The position numbers were made by a program, and so were the translations under genes. DNA of 64,000 nt from Astropecten irregularis (Eukaryota; Echinodermata; Asteroidea; Paxillosida; Astropectinidae), in NCBI GenBank assembly GCA_963971285.1, contig OZ020245.1:18366983-18430982 (forward strand). The letters run 5' to 3'. Under the pieces are notes generated by a model, which was not told the DNA's origin, searched no databases, and was given only the letters and a program-made list of their open reading frames with translations. Within the stretch, counting starts at the first letter, position 1. The number at the start of each line of letters is the position of its first letter. Below, one piece after another: positions 1 through 13,600 of this stretch.

Positions 1-1582
1 ACCCATTTCATCTGTTAAGGCTTGCCGTTCCTGGCCTGAAGCCACAAAACCAACAAATGCCCAATTCTTGAAAGCGAGGGTACCGATTCTTCAACCTACT
101 CAGAACGAGTCAAACAAAAATTCCTCGCTGACCCTTGACAAGGGCAGATGTTTCTGCTCTAAATCAACACTAAATGCTCATTTTAAAATACAATAAGAAA
201 AAAAAAATCAAACAAGACAAAATTAACATAAAAAACCCGCCAAATCCAAATATGTTACAAACCATACACTTACCGGTATCCATCAACACAAAAGCCCACA
301 CAGACAGAATCATTCTACATAACTTTACACGAAGATATCTAGAATCATCGTTCTATCCCATTATTTTTTCCCAATCTGTACATACAGCATCCAACTTCAA
401 TGCATTTGACCTTTAACCCATGACCCTAAAAAAAAATCAATGTCAGCCCTGGCCCAATTCTGCCATTTTTACATATAAATATTGCGCATTACACTGAATT
501 TATCGACCCGCAACCTATATTCACTTTTACCAGAAAGATTTTGAACTTTGACCTCTCAACCGTAATCAGCAGCTTTTCACTATTGCGGAATTTCACTGCA
601 AAATGAAGCGACAGTTTGGGAGCCTCATGCAGATGCCCAGAGTTTGTGACAGATACAAGGATAGGTGTTGGACTGACAAACCGGCATGAGAGATTTGGTG
701 GCAAATGATGGGCGATGCCTTTCATCCCTCCTGTTGCAAGTTTGCCAAATTCTGCCCCCAAAAGCAAAGGATGCACGTGATCGACGCCATCTTTTCAGGG
801 ATACACACGGCATTAAATTGTGTCCAAAATTACTAAATAATGTGCTACATCATTATAACTTTAAAATATTTGTATTTTATACCAAATTGGTAAAAAAAAA
901 AGTTTATACAATTATACTAGGGGCCTTTCTCAAAGCTCAGTTCCGGCTTCGTCTCTGTCATCCATATGCTGAATATATAGGTTGTAGTTTTTGATTGAAG
1001 CTGAAGCTCTGTTTTCTTTTTCAAACCAGAGAATCTACTTCCGAACTACAGCCAAAAGCCTCTATTTTGATACCCATTATTTAAGAATGGATGCAAGAAT
1101 TGAGGCCGGAGCCAGAGCAGAGCTTTGAGAAAAGCCCCTACATCTCTATATCTGCCATGTATCTGAAAAGATGGCGTCCTGTACAGTTTCCCTTGTAAAC
1201 CCGATAGCAAGTTCTATTCTCTTATCCGCGTCTTAAGACACAAAAAGAGGGAGAGGAGACAAATTTTGATGGGAAAGTTTAGAATAGAGGTGTGACCACT
1301 CTTCCCACACTGTTCTACTTTTTAAGTCACCACCCAACAAGTCCACCCTCACAAGTCTGGAATATCTGCGTGGAAGCACTGAATACAATTGAGAGGTAAA
1401 AATGAAGAAAAAAACAAGAAAAAAAAAAACAAGAAAAAAACAACAAATTGAACAAACTATACAATCATGACGAGTCGGTTTTGGGTTTTTTTTTTTCATC
1501 GGTCAGTAGTCAAGGGAAAGAAGACACCAACGTCTATACAGCACCAAAATTGAAGAGATAGAGGGCGCTCTTTGACTGTCCC
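1..1582. other. Region 3' of SPTLC2
   Basis: Should hold the SPTLC2 3' UTR (leftward transcription from 1583), but I found no convincing AATAAA in that direction, so the transcript end is not placed. It contains one MITE-like element (918-1140) and A/T-rich simple sequence. No further gene was recognised. Confidence 0.5.
918..1140. mobile_element. MITE-like element, AGGGGC ends
   Basis: Inverted ends TAGGGGCCTTTCTCAAAGCT and AGCTTTGAGAAAAGCCCCTA, with TA at both outer edges as in Tc1/mariner-type insertions. A diverged relative lies at 31150-31400: both share TCTGTCATCCAT, AACCAGAGAATCTACTTC and CCTCTATTTTGATACCC. No coding capacity. Confidence 0.8.
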
Positions 1583-1693
1583 TCAATGCCACGTCGGTTC
1601 TCGAAGCTCCTTCTCTGTCAGGGGTGGCGGGGCTGGCCTGCTGGACTGCTTGACAAAGAGCTCGTCCGCAATTTCACTCATGATGTTTAATGC
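1583..1693 (-). CDS. SPTLC2: SPTLC2 exon 12 (stop codon)
   Basis: Residues 550-585 and TGA. It continues in phase 0 from exon 11 ([15 protein letters not shown]) and ends ELREPTWH. The tail is divergent from vertebrates, as expected for this family. The acceptor is AATTCAG. Confidence 0.85.
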   Translation of the reverse strand, partial: ALNIMSEIADELFVKQSSRPAPPPLTEKELREPTWH

Positions 1694-4600
1694 CTGAATT
1701 ACGGGCAAAAATACAAAGGAAAAAAAAAGAGGAGGATAACTTGCATTTTCAGCTTTCTGTTTTCCCCCCAAAAATGGGGAAACTAAAATGAAAGAAAAAA
1801 GCTGCCTGCTCATTTAAAATCAGCTGATCCGAGGAAAAGTTGCATGACTGCATTTCACTGTAAACATTGACACTATTGTCCTTTTTCTTCCAAATCTTCC
1901 ATTCTTTTTGTCTGTCCAGTACACAAGTTAAACCTACTCATATGACACAGAGTAACAAAACAAGCTGTCAAGACCCTGGTGCTATATAAAATCTCCCCCG
2001 ACTCGACAAACACAGCAACGTTTCCTTACCTTGTCCAGCATCTCTTTCGTGTGCGCGGCCGACAGGCAGATTCGGATCCGGGCTTCGATGATGTTTGTGG
2101 CCGGGAAGCCCACGGAGACAGTGCTCAATCCCCTCGTCTGGCACTTCCTGTTGAACGCCCTGGAAGGTGGCAGAAAATTGTATTTGCATCACAGATGAGG
2201 GATTTCATAATTCACTCTCGAGATGTGGATTGCCCCAAAATGATGAACAACAACTACAAGCAAACTGGGTTTATGATTGAGCAGGAATCAAAATCATTAC
2301 TTTGGTAAAAGACGTAGGTACTTAAAAAACCCAAATAATATATCACTGGTTCGAATCCCACACGAGAAAGACTCCCAAGTTGTTTTTTGTCCACAAAGGT
2401 GCTCAAAAGGTCTTGAATCATTTCTCCCCCCCCCCCCTAAAAAAATGTTTTTTTTAAATTATCCAAGCAGTGTATTTGGTACACCTCATATCCAACCATG
2501 CACTATTGAGCTGATTAAGAAATGAACACAAATTTAGGAAAAATCTGTTTAGGTTTCTCAGAACCAGGTAACCGAACCTCTTTTTCTTAATGGACCTCTG
2601 GTTTCTTGAGTGTTTTAAGAATTACACTTATACAGCCAGCAAAATCTTATTAAAAACATATAAAAGCAACATTTCAGAAAACAACTGGTTTTAAAATGTG
2701 GACCACCTTATACACCTGGGCAATTACTTAAACAATTCATAAATTTAAACATCGGGCTAGAACTGTGCCCATCATTTCCTGGAATAAACGACCGATATTT
2801 GTTTGAGGCAAAAGTGACAGAGGCTGAAGGCTAGTTTTTGGTTTAATTGTGAGTAATTAGAAAGGAAAGGGTTATTCATCGCGGTGGATCAATGTCATGC
2901 AATGTCGTGTTGCTGCCAGTAGCTGCTGGAACTGCTAGCCTTTTAATACTGGGCAACAGTTATTCAGTTAGCAATTTAATAACTCTAACCCCGCCTTAGT
3001 CTCTGACATGCAAACCTCACGATTTGACTGTTGTGACCCTTACCCAACTCTTGTTGGCATGTACATCATGATGGGTATGACGGGCGAGTGGTCGTGACCG
3101 ATGATGATGAACTTCATTGACCTGAGTCGATGGCGGAAGTACATGGTGTTCCAGGCTAGCTGCTTGATGCGGTTTTGACCTGCGGGAAAGAGAGAGGTGG
3201 GACGGGAGACGTTGGTGTCGGAAACGGGACACTGTGTTTATAAGGATAGACTGTCAGGAGAGGGGAAGCCAGATCTGCTTAGAGACAACCTCAAGTGAAG
3301 CAAGTAAGTCCCAAGATGGCTTGCTCGACAAGAGACCAGGAAAGGAGGGAACCTGCCACTCAAATAAAGCAACAGTAAAGCTGGGGCTAATTTCATGGAG
3401 CTAACAAGTAGCAATCGATTTCCGTTTAGTGATGGATTTGGGCTTTAACAATGATCACAAATCATAAGTGAAATCAAGCCCCAGGTTGCTGACTAAAACC
3501 ACCTAAAAATTTCCTGCTAAGCCAAATTCTTAAGCTTAAGCAAGCTCTATAAAAATAATTTCTGGCAACCAGACAGGCACTGCCTGGAGGTGAGAGGGGG
3601 TAGAGGGATAAGGGTTGTTAGGGGTAGATGGGAAAGGAATGTGTGCTTACCTGTGTTTGTGCCATCCTCCCCCATGATAGAGGTCATGGTGCAGATAATT
3701 TGCTGGACGACAGGCGATGGGAGAGTTCCACCGTATGCTGCGCTGTGGCTGTGCCTCCGGATGTGTTCAACCAGATCCTGTCATGGAGAGAGAGAGGGAT
3801 AGATTGAGCTTCAACTGCCCTGTGAGCAGGGCCAATTTACATGGAAACCTTTCCTGACTATTATTGTGCTTACGGGCACTGCTACACGTAAAATCAATTT
3901 CATGGAATCCATAAGCAAGACTTTCATTAACAAAGAACTTCTAGACTAACCGTGATTATTTTCTGGTAACGCACTGTCATATGCATTTTGCAGAATTAGT
4001 CCTTGCTTAACATTGCTTAAAACATGACCTACCTTTTTACCGGCGATGTACCCGCCGCACGCACCGAAGCTCTTGGTGAACGTCCCCATGAGGATGTCGA
4101 TATCCGCCGGGTCCAATCCGTAGAAGTCCACCACCCCCCTGCCCCTGGGACCCAGGGCCCCTATGCTGTGGGCCTCATCAACGTACAGGTAAAACTTGTA
4201 CTTCTTCTTCAGTTCAAGGAGTTCAGGCAATCTGACGATGGACCCTTCCATACTGCGAGAAAAAAACAGTCCCAAAGTTTTACCAAGATACCGCTTTGGG
4301 ACTACTAGTACCTTCCCTTAAAAACTATGTATACGACTATAAAACACATCCTTGTCATTTGATTGCCTCAGAATACATCACACGTTGCTACTTCTTTTAT
4401 TTTGTACATCATTTTTTGTTTAGGGGGGGATCAGTGATCTAGAAGTATCCCGACTGTTGAATAGGAAATTATTACATGGATGGAACACAGCCAAGAGTGT
4501 GATAGGCTCGGAGTGTGCAGTAAAGGTATCATAATTATAAATGCATTGTGGGGCAGTCTGCACTAAAATTCTGTACACAAAAAACCACCATGACAATTGA

Positions 4601-7600
4601 TCTCCCCCCCTACATGTACACGCACCTCACGGTGAATATTTGATGCAAATACAATTTTTACCCACCTGTATATTCCTTCTACGACTATCAATATTTTCTT
4701 CCAGGGTTTGTGCGTCCTCGGCTGGCCGGAGGAAATGGCATCTCTCAAGACGTGTTCCAGATGCTTCATGTCTGAAAAACAAACAAACAAAGCCAAACGG
4801 CCGATTCCTTAAAAATCAAGATCAAATTTGCTTCGGGAACCAAATTTTATATTAGATGCTTATTAAAGGAAAATGCTTTCTGGCCTTTCAAAATTGTCAT
4901 GATGCACCAAAATGCGAGTATCAGTCAAATGCTACAGGCTGTATTTTTGTGGACTAATGGGGGCGCTCTAACAACGCCATCTTGGAGGAGGGGAGTAATC
5001 TGAGTATGTATAGTGTCATCGGGCATGTCAAGTTAAGTCCCAAAATGTCCAAGCATTACAAAAATAGGACAGTCCAATGATATATATTCAACTGATTTTT
5101 CGATTCACTAATTTTCTGATCTTCCTTCACGAAAAGAATATACTTATGTTTTTTTTTTGGTTATGTCTTTCAGACTTGTCTGTTCAAAGACGAGCGATCA
5201 AATACTTTGCCCTAAAAATCCCAATACCGAGGCAGATACACATCGCACAAAACAAGTAACCTAGATGTAGAACGGAAAGACCAAGGAAAAAACTAGATGT
5301 CTCATCAGTTTGTGCTCAATTCCTTTTCATTTTTCATTTCTAAATAGAGCAGAAGGTCCCTTTAATGAACCAAACTGCATCAATTGTGACCTTGTTACAG
5401 TTGCACAAAGAAAGCAAACAATAGGCTCCACAGTGGGGAGGCCCAAGCCTCGAGTACATCGAGACTCTTAAGACTTCAGTCTCCGCTGTCGAGCTCCTAG
5501 GCCTTAAGAGGCTAGGTTCCCCCAGTTAAGTGCTCCTTGTCATGGATAGAGGATCTGCCCCTTCACGAACCTACTTCGAAGCTTGGTGGGCCAGGGCCAG
5601 TATCAAAAGGACAATGCTTCATTTGGCAAATGCCTGTCCTTGCTTGAAAATCTCTTCCATTTTTTCTTTGCGTCCAAATAATTTCTTGACCCAAGTAGAG
5701 GCTTCCCATCAAACAAACAGGCCTAGATGATCATAATCACAAGATGGCCGGAATAATTTTGAGTTCATTATAAACATTTCATTGTCATATTCATCGTCTG
5801 TACCGTGGGGAACTGCTGTAATTGTCAGCACCAACTTAAAAAAAAAAACCCACAAAAAACAGGAATAAAAAAAATTAAAATGAGAAAATTAACTGCATGA
5901 CGAACCGTATAGATTATGATAAACATTGTGGGACGACAACTGCGTCTAAACAGTCTCTCGTAGTGAGGACAGAGTTAAACGTCTCTTGATTGTGAGTCAC
6001 GTCGATCCTCTGCCAATAAATTTACATGTGCATGAACTTAATACTGTTCAATGGTTGCCATGGCAACGCCAAATATTCTGTCCATGTTTCTGCCATATTT
6101 GCGGGGTAAAAATAGGAAATTTCTTAAGCCATAGTCTGCCAACCCAACCCCCCCCCCCTCCAAAAAAAAAAGTGAATGTGTAAATCTATTGCAGCATGAC
6201 AATAAATAATGCAGACGTCTTTTTTGATTGAATAAAATAACTTCTGGCGGACTATTTTTTCCCCATTTTTGAGAGCAATATCTAATTTCAAACCTTATGA
6301 GTCCAGCAATAGTACATGTAAAATCCTCGACATCTATTTTTAGGCCAGACAATTTAATAGCCAAATCACAGACAGAGCATATACAGTATAAGTACGTACA
6401 TTCAAAAACAAGACAAAAACATACATACCGGTACACATGTAAAGAAAATAAAAATGTGTTTTTATCTCCATACGGTATTCAGCTCCCTATGGTGTTAACT
6501 CCTAGGTTATCATACAGAGGCCATAGCTTCAGAGCTCAGGTACTGCCAGGTATTTTGACCTACACTGTAGAACTGTCCTGACTTCTGTTAAATTCAGGGG
6601 CTGTTCTAGGGCCTGTTTGTTTAATGCACAAGATCAAGAATCCTCCTGATCTGGATCCCATTTTAGCATACCCTGCAGGACGTGGATCCGCAGATTTCGG
6701 ATCCTGTGCATTAAACAAACAGTACCACAAATATTCTGAATCCGTAGAGAATAGCAATGGAGAAAACCTGAATCCATCCAAACATGGGATTTTGATGGAC
6801 AGGGCACTTGGCTTCAACACCGTCTGAAGACGTGGATTTGAAGTCCTGAACCAATCGAAATCCATCAAATGATGTTTATTTCTCATGAATTCACAATTAA
6901 AGGCGTTTAATAATTCGATGTGAAACTTGTTTGATAGACTTACCATTGTGTTCAAACACCTTGACCGAGGCTCCGGACAATCTGATGCCCAGCACTAAGG
7001 AAGAATGGTTCAATTTATCACTGATGACCAAACAACCCTGAAAGAAAAAAAATTATTTAAATAAAAACATAATGCAATTTTCCACATGCAATAATCAGTG
7101 CAGCATTCAAGGTAAATGTGCTTAAACGGGCACGGCCATACTAAAGAAATATCCTGAGAATCTGCACTCGTCCCAGTGTAACGATATGCATGCATAATTA
7201 TGTCAAAGACAAGAAATCAAGGGTCACCCGGTGCTCCCAGTCCACCCAAAATCCACCCTAAATCTGTAAAACATGTACATTAAGCATCCTTGTATGTTCT
7301 CCAAAACAGAATAATATCGACATACAATTTGGATGAGAAATATTAATTAAGTTGATGGAGATCTAACAATTCCACAAGTTTGTGGATGAGTAATGGACAC
7401 CCTCACAGATATTGGTATTGCCTGAACTTGGAAGAACCCAAAGGCCCTCTATGGCCCAAATCCTGCCAGTGTGGTGAGTTGAACAGACCAGTATCGTCTA
7501 GTACCCCGACCTATCCGCTTGCTAAAGATACAGATTGCGACAGTATGTATCTTGCTGTCTCATGTTCACGAGATGTCTACATGTATTTGAGTTGTGCTAT

Positions 7601-10600
7601 TATTACCTGGGACTCACTGGTATATTCTCCCTTGCAGTCTTAAAAACATTCAAATTTCCCTCAAACATGCAAAATGATTTTGATTTACCTCTGAGACCAA
7701 GGCGGGAATATTGAGAGCATTGGTGGCAAATCCCATGCTGAACGTCGTGGCGTCTTCCGTACCCAGGAAACGTGCCGTTAGCCTGTCCAGCTCCTCATTT
7801 TTAATAGCGTTGCCTGGGAGAAAACAAAAAATGTGGATCAAGCCAACGCTGAATTATATGCTTATAAACATAATTTGATGCTTCGACAAACTTGAAAAAG
7901 GGCTGTTTTCAATATCACCACAGTAAAAATAATATAAATAATAATAACTAGACCTGTGTTTGTAGCAACAAACACTGAGCTGTTTCGCGTATGTTTTATA
8001 AAATGTAAAAAACAAACGTACACAATTGGCCCAGGACAGAGAAATAGTTTATCAGCGGTGTCTTTATTGTTTTAAACAACGACAGGTACATGTCTCAGGA
8101 ACGTCGTCAGTCGTCCATCAATACACGTATACAGATTCATAAACACGGCCATGAGAAACACAGAAATGGCCGAGTCTACTTTATGCCAACACGCGTAGTA
8201 TGTATGGTTGTGCATATGGGCTGTGAAAACAGCAAAATGACTGATTTTCTAGCTCGTCGTGCTCCGTTCACGTGTACACAATTGGCCCACTACTATGGAT
8301 AGCCATATCAGCAGTCCAAAAAGTTCCAAAGCACGTGTTTTGTGTTATGTTTTGCTCTAAATGGCAAAATTAATTATTCACAAAAATCAATAAAAAACAG
8401 GCGATGACGTCATCGAAACGTCACTTCACATTATGGATATTAATACCATTTCCTACCTACCCACCAAGTTTCATTCCGATCAGATATTGGCTTATATGTG
8501 TTTCTGGGAAAAAATGGCAAAATTAAATATTCAAAAATCAATAAAAAATCAGCTGATGACGTCATCATTACGTCACTTCACATTTAGTATGTAGTACCAT
8601 TCCCTACCTACCCACAAAGTTTCATCACCATCGGATATTCCCTTATATATGAAACTGAAAATCGGCTTTTTGATGACGTCATCATGACGTCACACGTTTT
8701 TGGTAAATTGTGGCATATGCCTATAACCTAACATACATTTTACCGAAAGAATTTCGAAAATACGATTCGTCGTTCATGAGATATAAAGAAAAGGTCAAAA
8801 AATTGAATAATTCGTATAAAATCACACGATGACGTCATCAACACGTGACTGCAATTGTTGTCTACATCACGTCCCCATATACTTCCATACCAAGTTTGAG
8901 TTGCATCGGACTTGCAGTTCCGGAGATAAAGAGCCTTGAAATTTGCACTTTTATGATGACGTCATGGTGCACGTGATGACGTCATGATGACGAAATGTTT
9001 CGGCATGGTACCTGGGGTGGTGGTCTAACTATGTGCCAAGTATGAAGTTTATCCGAACTGGCATAAGGGTAGAAGTGACTTGTATAAAAACCCTGTGTTA
9101 TGTCTATGGGAAAAAAGTGGAATAAAAAAAAAAGAAAAAAAAAGAAAAAAAAAAAAAAGAAAAAAAAAAGCTGTTCCGCTGCATGCGAAACAGCTAATAA
9201 TTTTGGAAACTCAATTGCCAAACTAAAAGTTTTCTTTTCCTGTGATACTAAAAACAAATTCCAATTTTTGCAAACACTCCATTTCCCCCCAATCCATTAC
9301 TTCACCCCCCCCCCACATTTTTCTATAAATGCAGTAAGTACCTTGCTCACAAGTAACTCATAAAGGCACTATTTGGTGGGTAGATCTTAGAGAATTTTTT
9401 CCTTTTTTTTGGTTTGTTTGAAAAAACTTTGAATTGGAAATTTTTTTTCTACGGATTAACATTTTTGGACTAAGGTTTTACCTTTTGAAAAGCCACTCGT
9501 ACTGTACATGATGTACTTAACATTGCAGCATGAATACAACTCAGACGGTGAACAAATATACACAAAATGTACAAAAAAAACACTGGCTGTGACTGGCAGA
9601 AAAAAAAGTGCACAGAAGTACTTCAGTGCAGTCAACCTTGGGCAAGAATTGCCACGATTTATATCTAATAATTCTATTTTTAACAGTACAATTGAAGGGC
9701 AATGCTTTCTCTGCTTGGGAAAATACCTCTTTTTTGTTGTTGTGGGTTTATACTGACGTATATTGCACAAGACTGGAATGACAATGAGTGCATGAGTGTG
9801 TGCTTTTCCTATCCTGCTGCCGATTTCACGAAACGTTGCGTAACTTACGCAACGTACAAATGTTGCGTAAGTTTTGTGAAACGGGCATTACTTGTGCATA
9901 ACGGGCAGGAAAATGTTGCGTAAGTTACGCAACGAAATGTTGCGTACGCAACATTTGAAGTTTCGTGAAATCGGCTGCTGCCGTCCTGCATGACTGAGAA
10001 AAGTCTAGGGAATTCTATGTTGGTTTTGCGGACTATTGTGCACTGTAGAAATCATGACGCTTGGTTAAAGGTAGTATCATGCTGGGCAAAAATATCAAGG
10101 AAGATACAGTCACAGTCATCTGTGAAAATTTCAGTCCCATACGGTGCCCACTTTTTGAGAAAATCCTGAAAAACGGCCACAGTATTTCTTAAGTCTTTTC
10201 TCTTTTATTTTTGATCTTTTAAAAGATCAAAAAGATTTTCGGTCGTTGTTTGACTAATTTCCGGATAAATACACCATTTCAGACGGAAACATTTTAACGG
10301 TAGGTTTCTACCAGCACCATCTTCATACCCTGAAAGTTATACTTAAATCTGTGAACATTTCTGTTATGGTTTCTTACCAAAGTATGATACTACCTTTAAC
10401 AGGGAACTAAACAGTGAAACACAAGAACAACTTTCTTTCTTTCTTTGGTCCCCTTGACGCGGGAGATTTTCCCCCCTCGGCCAGATAGACCGAATATGCT
10501 TTGTGAACACATTTTATTTCAGAAATGACTGCAAACATAATCTTAAAAAGTAAACAACTCCTTTTTTAAAGGAATAATACAGGATAAAATAACAGCTGCA

Positions 10601-13600
10601 GACAGTTCATAATTTGATTTGTCATGGAATAAAAACAACTAGGTACAGCCGGCATGCAATGCACGAACATCACAAGTTAGTTCAGGTGCGAGTTGGCATG
10701 CTTCGCTCTAGCAGACCGTAAAAGTGCATTGTGCAAACGTGCCTACGTATTTGAGAGGCAGACGCATACAGCCTTATCTTTGAATGCAGAAGTGCACAGA
10801 TTGATTCTTTACGTGTCGTATTTGGGATCTGTCTTCACACGTCAGGTAGAAATTGAGAGATTTTAATAGGACGCCTAAGGTCTGATGAAGACACAAGCGA
10901 GAATAAAACGTTTCAAACATTTACCTAATTCTTGCCTGGGGCTACAAACCCCGTTCCCGTAAGTCCTGGTCACCTTTTCCACTGTGTCGATACGTGGACC
11001 CGAAGACTCAGCGAAACCAAGATAATTGTAGGAGCCAAGGTTGATTTGCCTGCTGGATCGACCCGTCATGCTTCAAGAATGGCGAAAAAGAGAAAAATAA
11101 AATTCCAAATAAAATTTCCAGTGTAAGTGTATTTCAGAGGATTTGATTTTACATGTACAGTATATACTACCAAAGTACCAACTGCTATTAGAAATTCTAT
11201 CTATGGTCCTTTTTTCAAATCTTGGCTTGGGGCTCTGACTTTGGTTTAAAACATTCAGTATGTTCTATGTTCCATGTCTAACATGCAATTTTGAGCATGA
11301 GGTTACAAATTCAAATTAGACGTTTTTGGTTTGGGTGTTTGAAGAAGTTAAAAAAACAAATAAACAAGCAAAAACACAACATCCAATGAAAATTGTTGTT
11401 CTTTTGATTGGACTTAAACTTTTTGGCAACAGCTCCATTGGTTTTTGTACATGATTTCCAAATGTGGACCTTTTTGCACAATGGACCTCATTTTCCCTTT
11501 TAAGGTACTGTCATACTTTGGTAGCGAAACAAAACAGAAATCTTCACACATTTACCTCTAACTTACTGGGTATAAAGATAGTGATGGTACAAATAAGCTG
11601 TTTAAATGTTTTTGCTTGAAATGGTGTAAATATCCAGAAAAAGAATAAAACCAATGACCAGAAAACAATTTGGATCTTTTAAAGATAAAAATAATGGTGA
11701 AAAGATTTTTTTTTTAAATACTGTGGGCCCTTTTCACTGTTTTCTCAAAAAATTGGGCACCGTATGGGACTGCAAATTTCACAGATGACTGTTACTGTAT
11801 CTTTCTTGATATTTTTGCCCATGAATCTGCATATCTTGGACAAAAACCAAAGCATGATATGACCTTTAACCATCATAGGTCCTCTGTCAGAATACAAATT
11901 ATACAGACACACAAAAGTGAAAAATGAAATGGACAAAAACAAAACAAAAATAAAAAGGAAGCTGCACAGTTGCAACTTCATCCTCAAAACCCATTTAGCT
12001 TTATCTTCAGCTTTAACACATGTTTAACATGATGGGATGAAGCCATCGGCTGAAGCCTGAGATAAGGCTGAAAAAAAAATGGTTGTGTTGCCGTCAGCGA
12101 CCGACCGTAAAATGCCAAAACTTTGGGTTGGGATTTTTTTTTTTCTGAGTCTTTAAGTATAAAAACTCACAATTTTTGACAGAAAATGTAAGATTTAGCA
12201 GTAAAAAAGCGTGTCTCCTCAAACAACCCAAGACCGTTGATTTATAAGCCCTGGTGACCATACATCCTGTATTTATTCTTAAATGTTTGATAGTCAGCCA
12301 AAAAAAAAATAAAAACGACCGACCCAAAATTTAAATTTTTCCACTTGAGGGAAACACAACCATTTTTTTTTTGGCCTAATTCTTTTTTTTTTTTTTTTTT
12401 TTGGGGGGGGGGGGGGAGTCAGCCGAATGCCGAAAATTGATGGTAAAGTGTTATTATTATTATTATTAAGTGGACACTGGGACCCCAAACATCATCCACA
12501 CTATGAGTAAGAGCCATTATACATGATTTATAACACCTCCCATCAGGGGAACATGGAGTGTAAACTAGTACAGTGTACCATCAATCATCTTCCATTTCAG
12601 CGTGCATTATCAACCTTCTGTCTTCCTAAGCTTTTTCTCTATTTAAAAATGAATGGAGACCAATTGATCTTAGTCTGAATATACACTGTAATAAATTACA
12701 GTCTAAATTATTCAAGAGTTATAATAAAGGATAAGTGATGATGCATCATGTACATTCATCCACATTTTATATGTGTGGACACCCAGCTGTCCTATTACAC
12801 CAACCAGGGCCTAATTTCATTGATCTACACATGTACTACAAAAAAAAAGAGAAAAAAAAGAGCAAAGAGAATGATAAGAAGAAAAGAATTCTCATTAGCA
12901 AATCTTGGTTAAAGGTAATACCATACTTCACAGAAATACAAATTCATGGGCAACAATATCAAGGGAGATACAGTACTTAGCTAGTGAAACACTGTTTTCC
13001 AGAGGTGCCCAGCAATGCAATACGTACAGATAGAGCTGAATTGCAAAGGATGTGGCTACAACGTGATCGAGTTGACAGCGGCGCCTTTGGCTGCCAGCAC
13101 GATTTAACCCATAATTATGATGGAGCACATCCTGAGATCGAAAGTATTTGATTTTTGTGGAGGGAAGAAAACCGGAAAACCGGAAAACCTGGAGAAAAAC
13201 CCTCGTAGCATAGGAGAGAACCAACGCACAACTCTACTCACATATGACCCAAGCCGGGATCGAACCCGGGCCACATTGGTGAGATTTGAGTGCCTAACGC
13301 ACTTGCCACCTATGCCCCATCATGTCTGTGTACACTAAAGTAAAGGAATGAAATATGCTTAGCAACAGCTGTAGCTGTCATGGCTGTAGCCAGAGACATT
13401 AATTAGGACCTGGCCTGAGAATTGAACCCTTTCTTGAATGTGGTACGAGTCTGCTGCCCTCTGGAATACTAAAGCCTGAAAATGGGAGGGAAACGACCGA
13501 CTGGTCATTCCATCAAGATCGGGGCACGTTTTGTGACGGTGTCGCTGCTAGCTACATGGTCAGTGAACTCCCAACCATTCATTCTCCCTTACATGTACTT

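Larger units (their letters stand above)
7814..10924. other. SPTLC2 intron 4
   Basis: 3.1-kb intron almost filled by repeats: a TGACGTCA-rich unit (8395-9000), an A-rich tract (9120-9170), a CGTTGCGTAA hairpin element (9819-9974) and an AAAGGTAGTATC MITE (10067-10397). No coding exon seen. Confidence 0.8.

Noticed and set aside
1968..2192. Minus-strand ORF at SPTLC2 exon 11
   Set aside because: Out of phase; the conserved [20 protein letters not shown] reading is in another frame that joins the neighbouring exons.
9100..9363. Lys-rich ORF
   Set aside because: Product of an A-rich tract between repeats.
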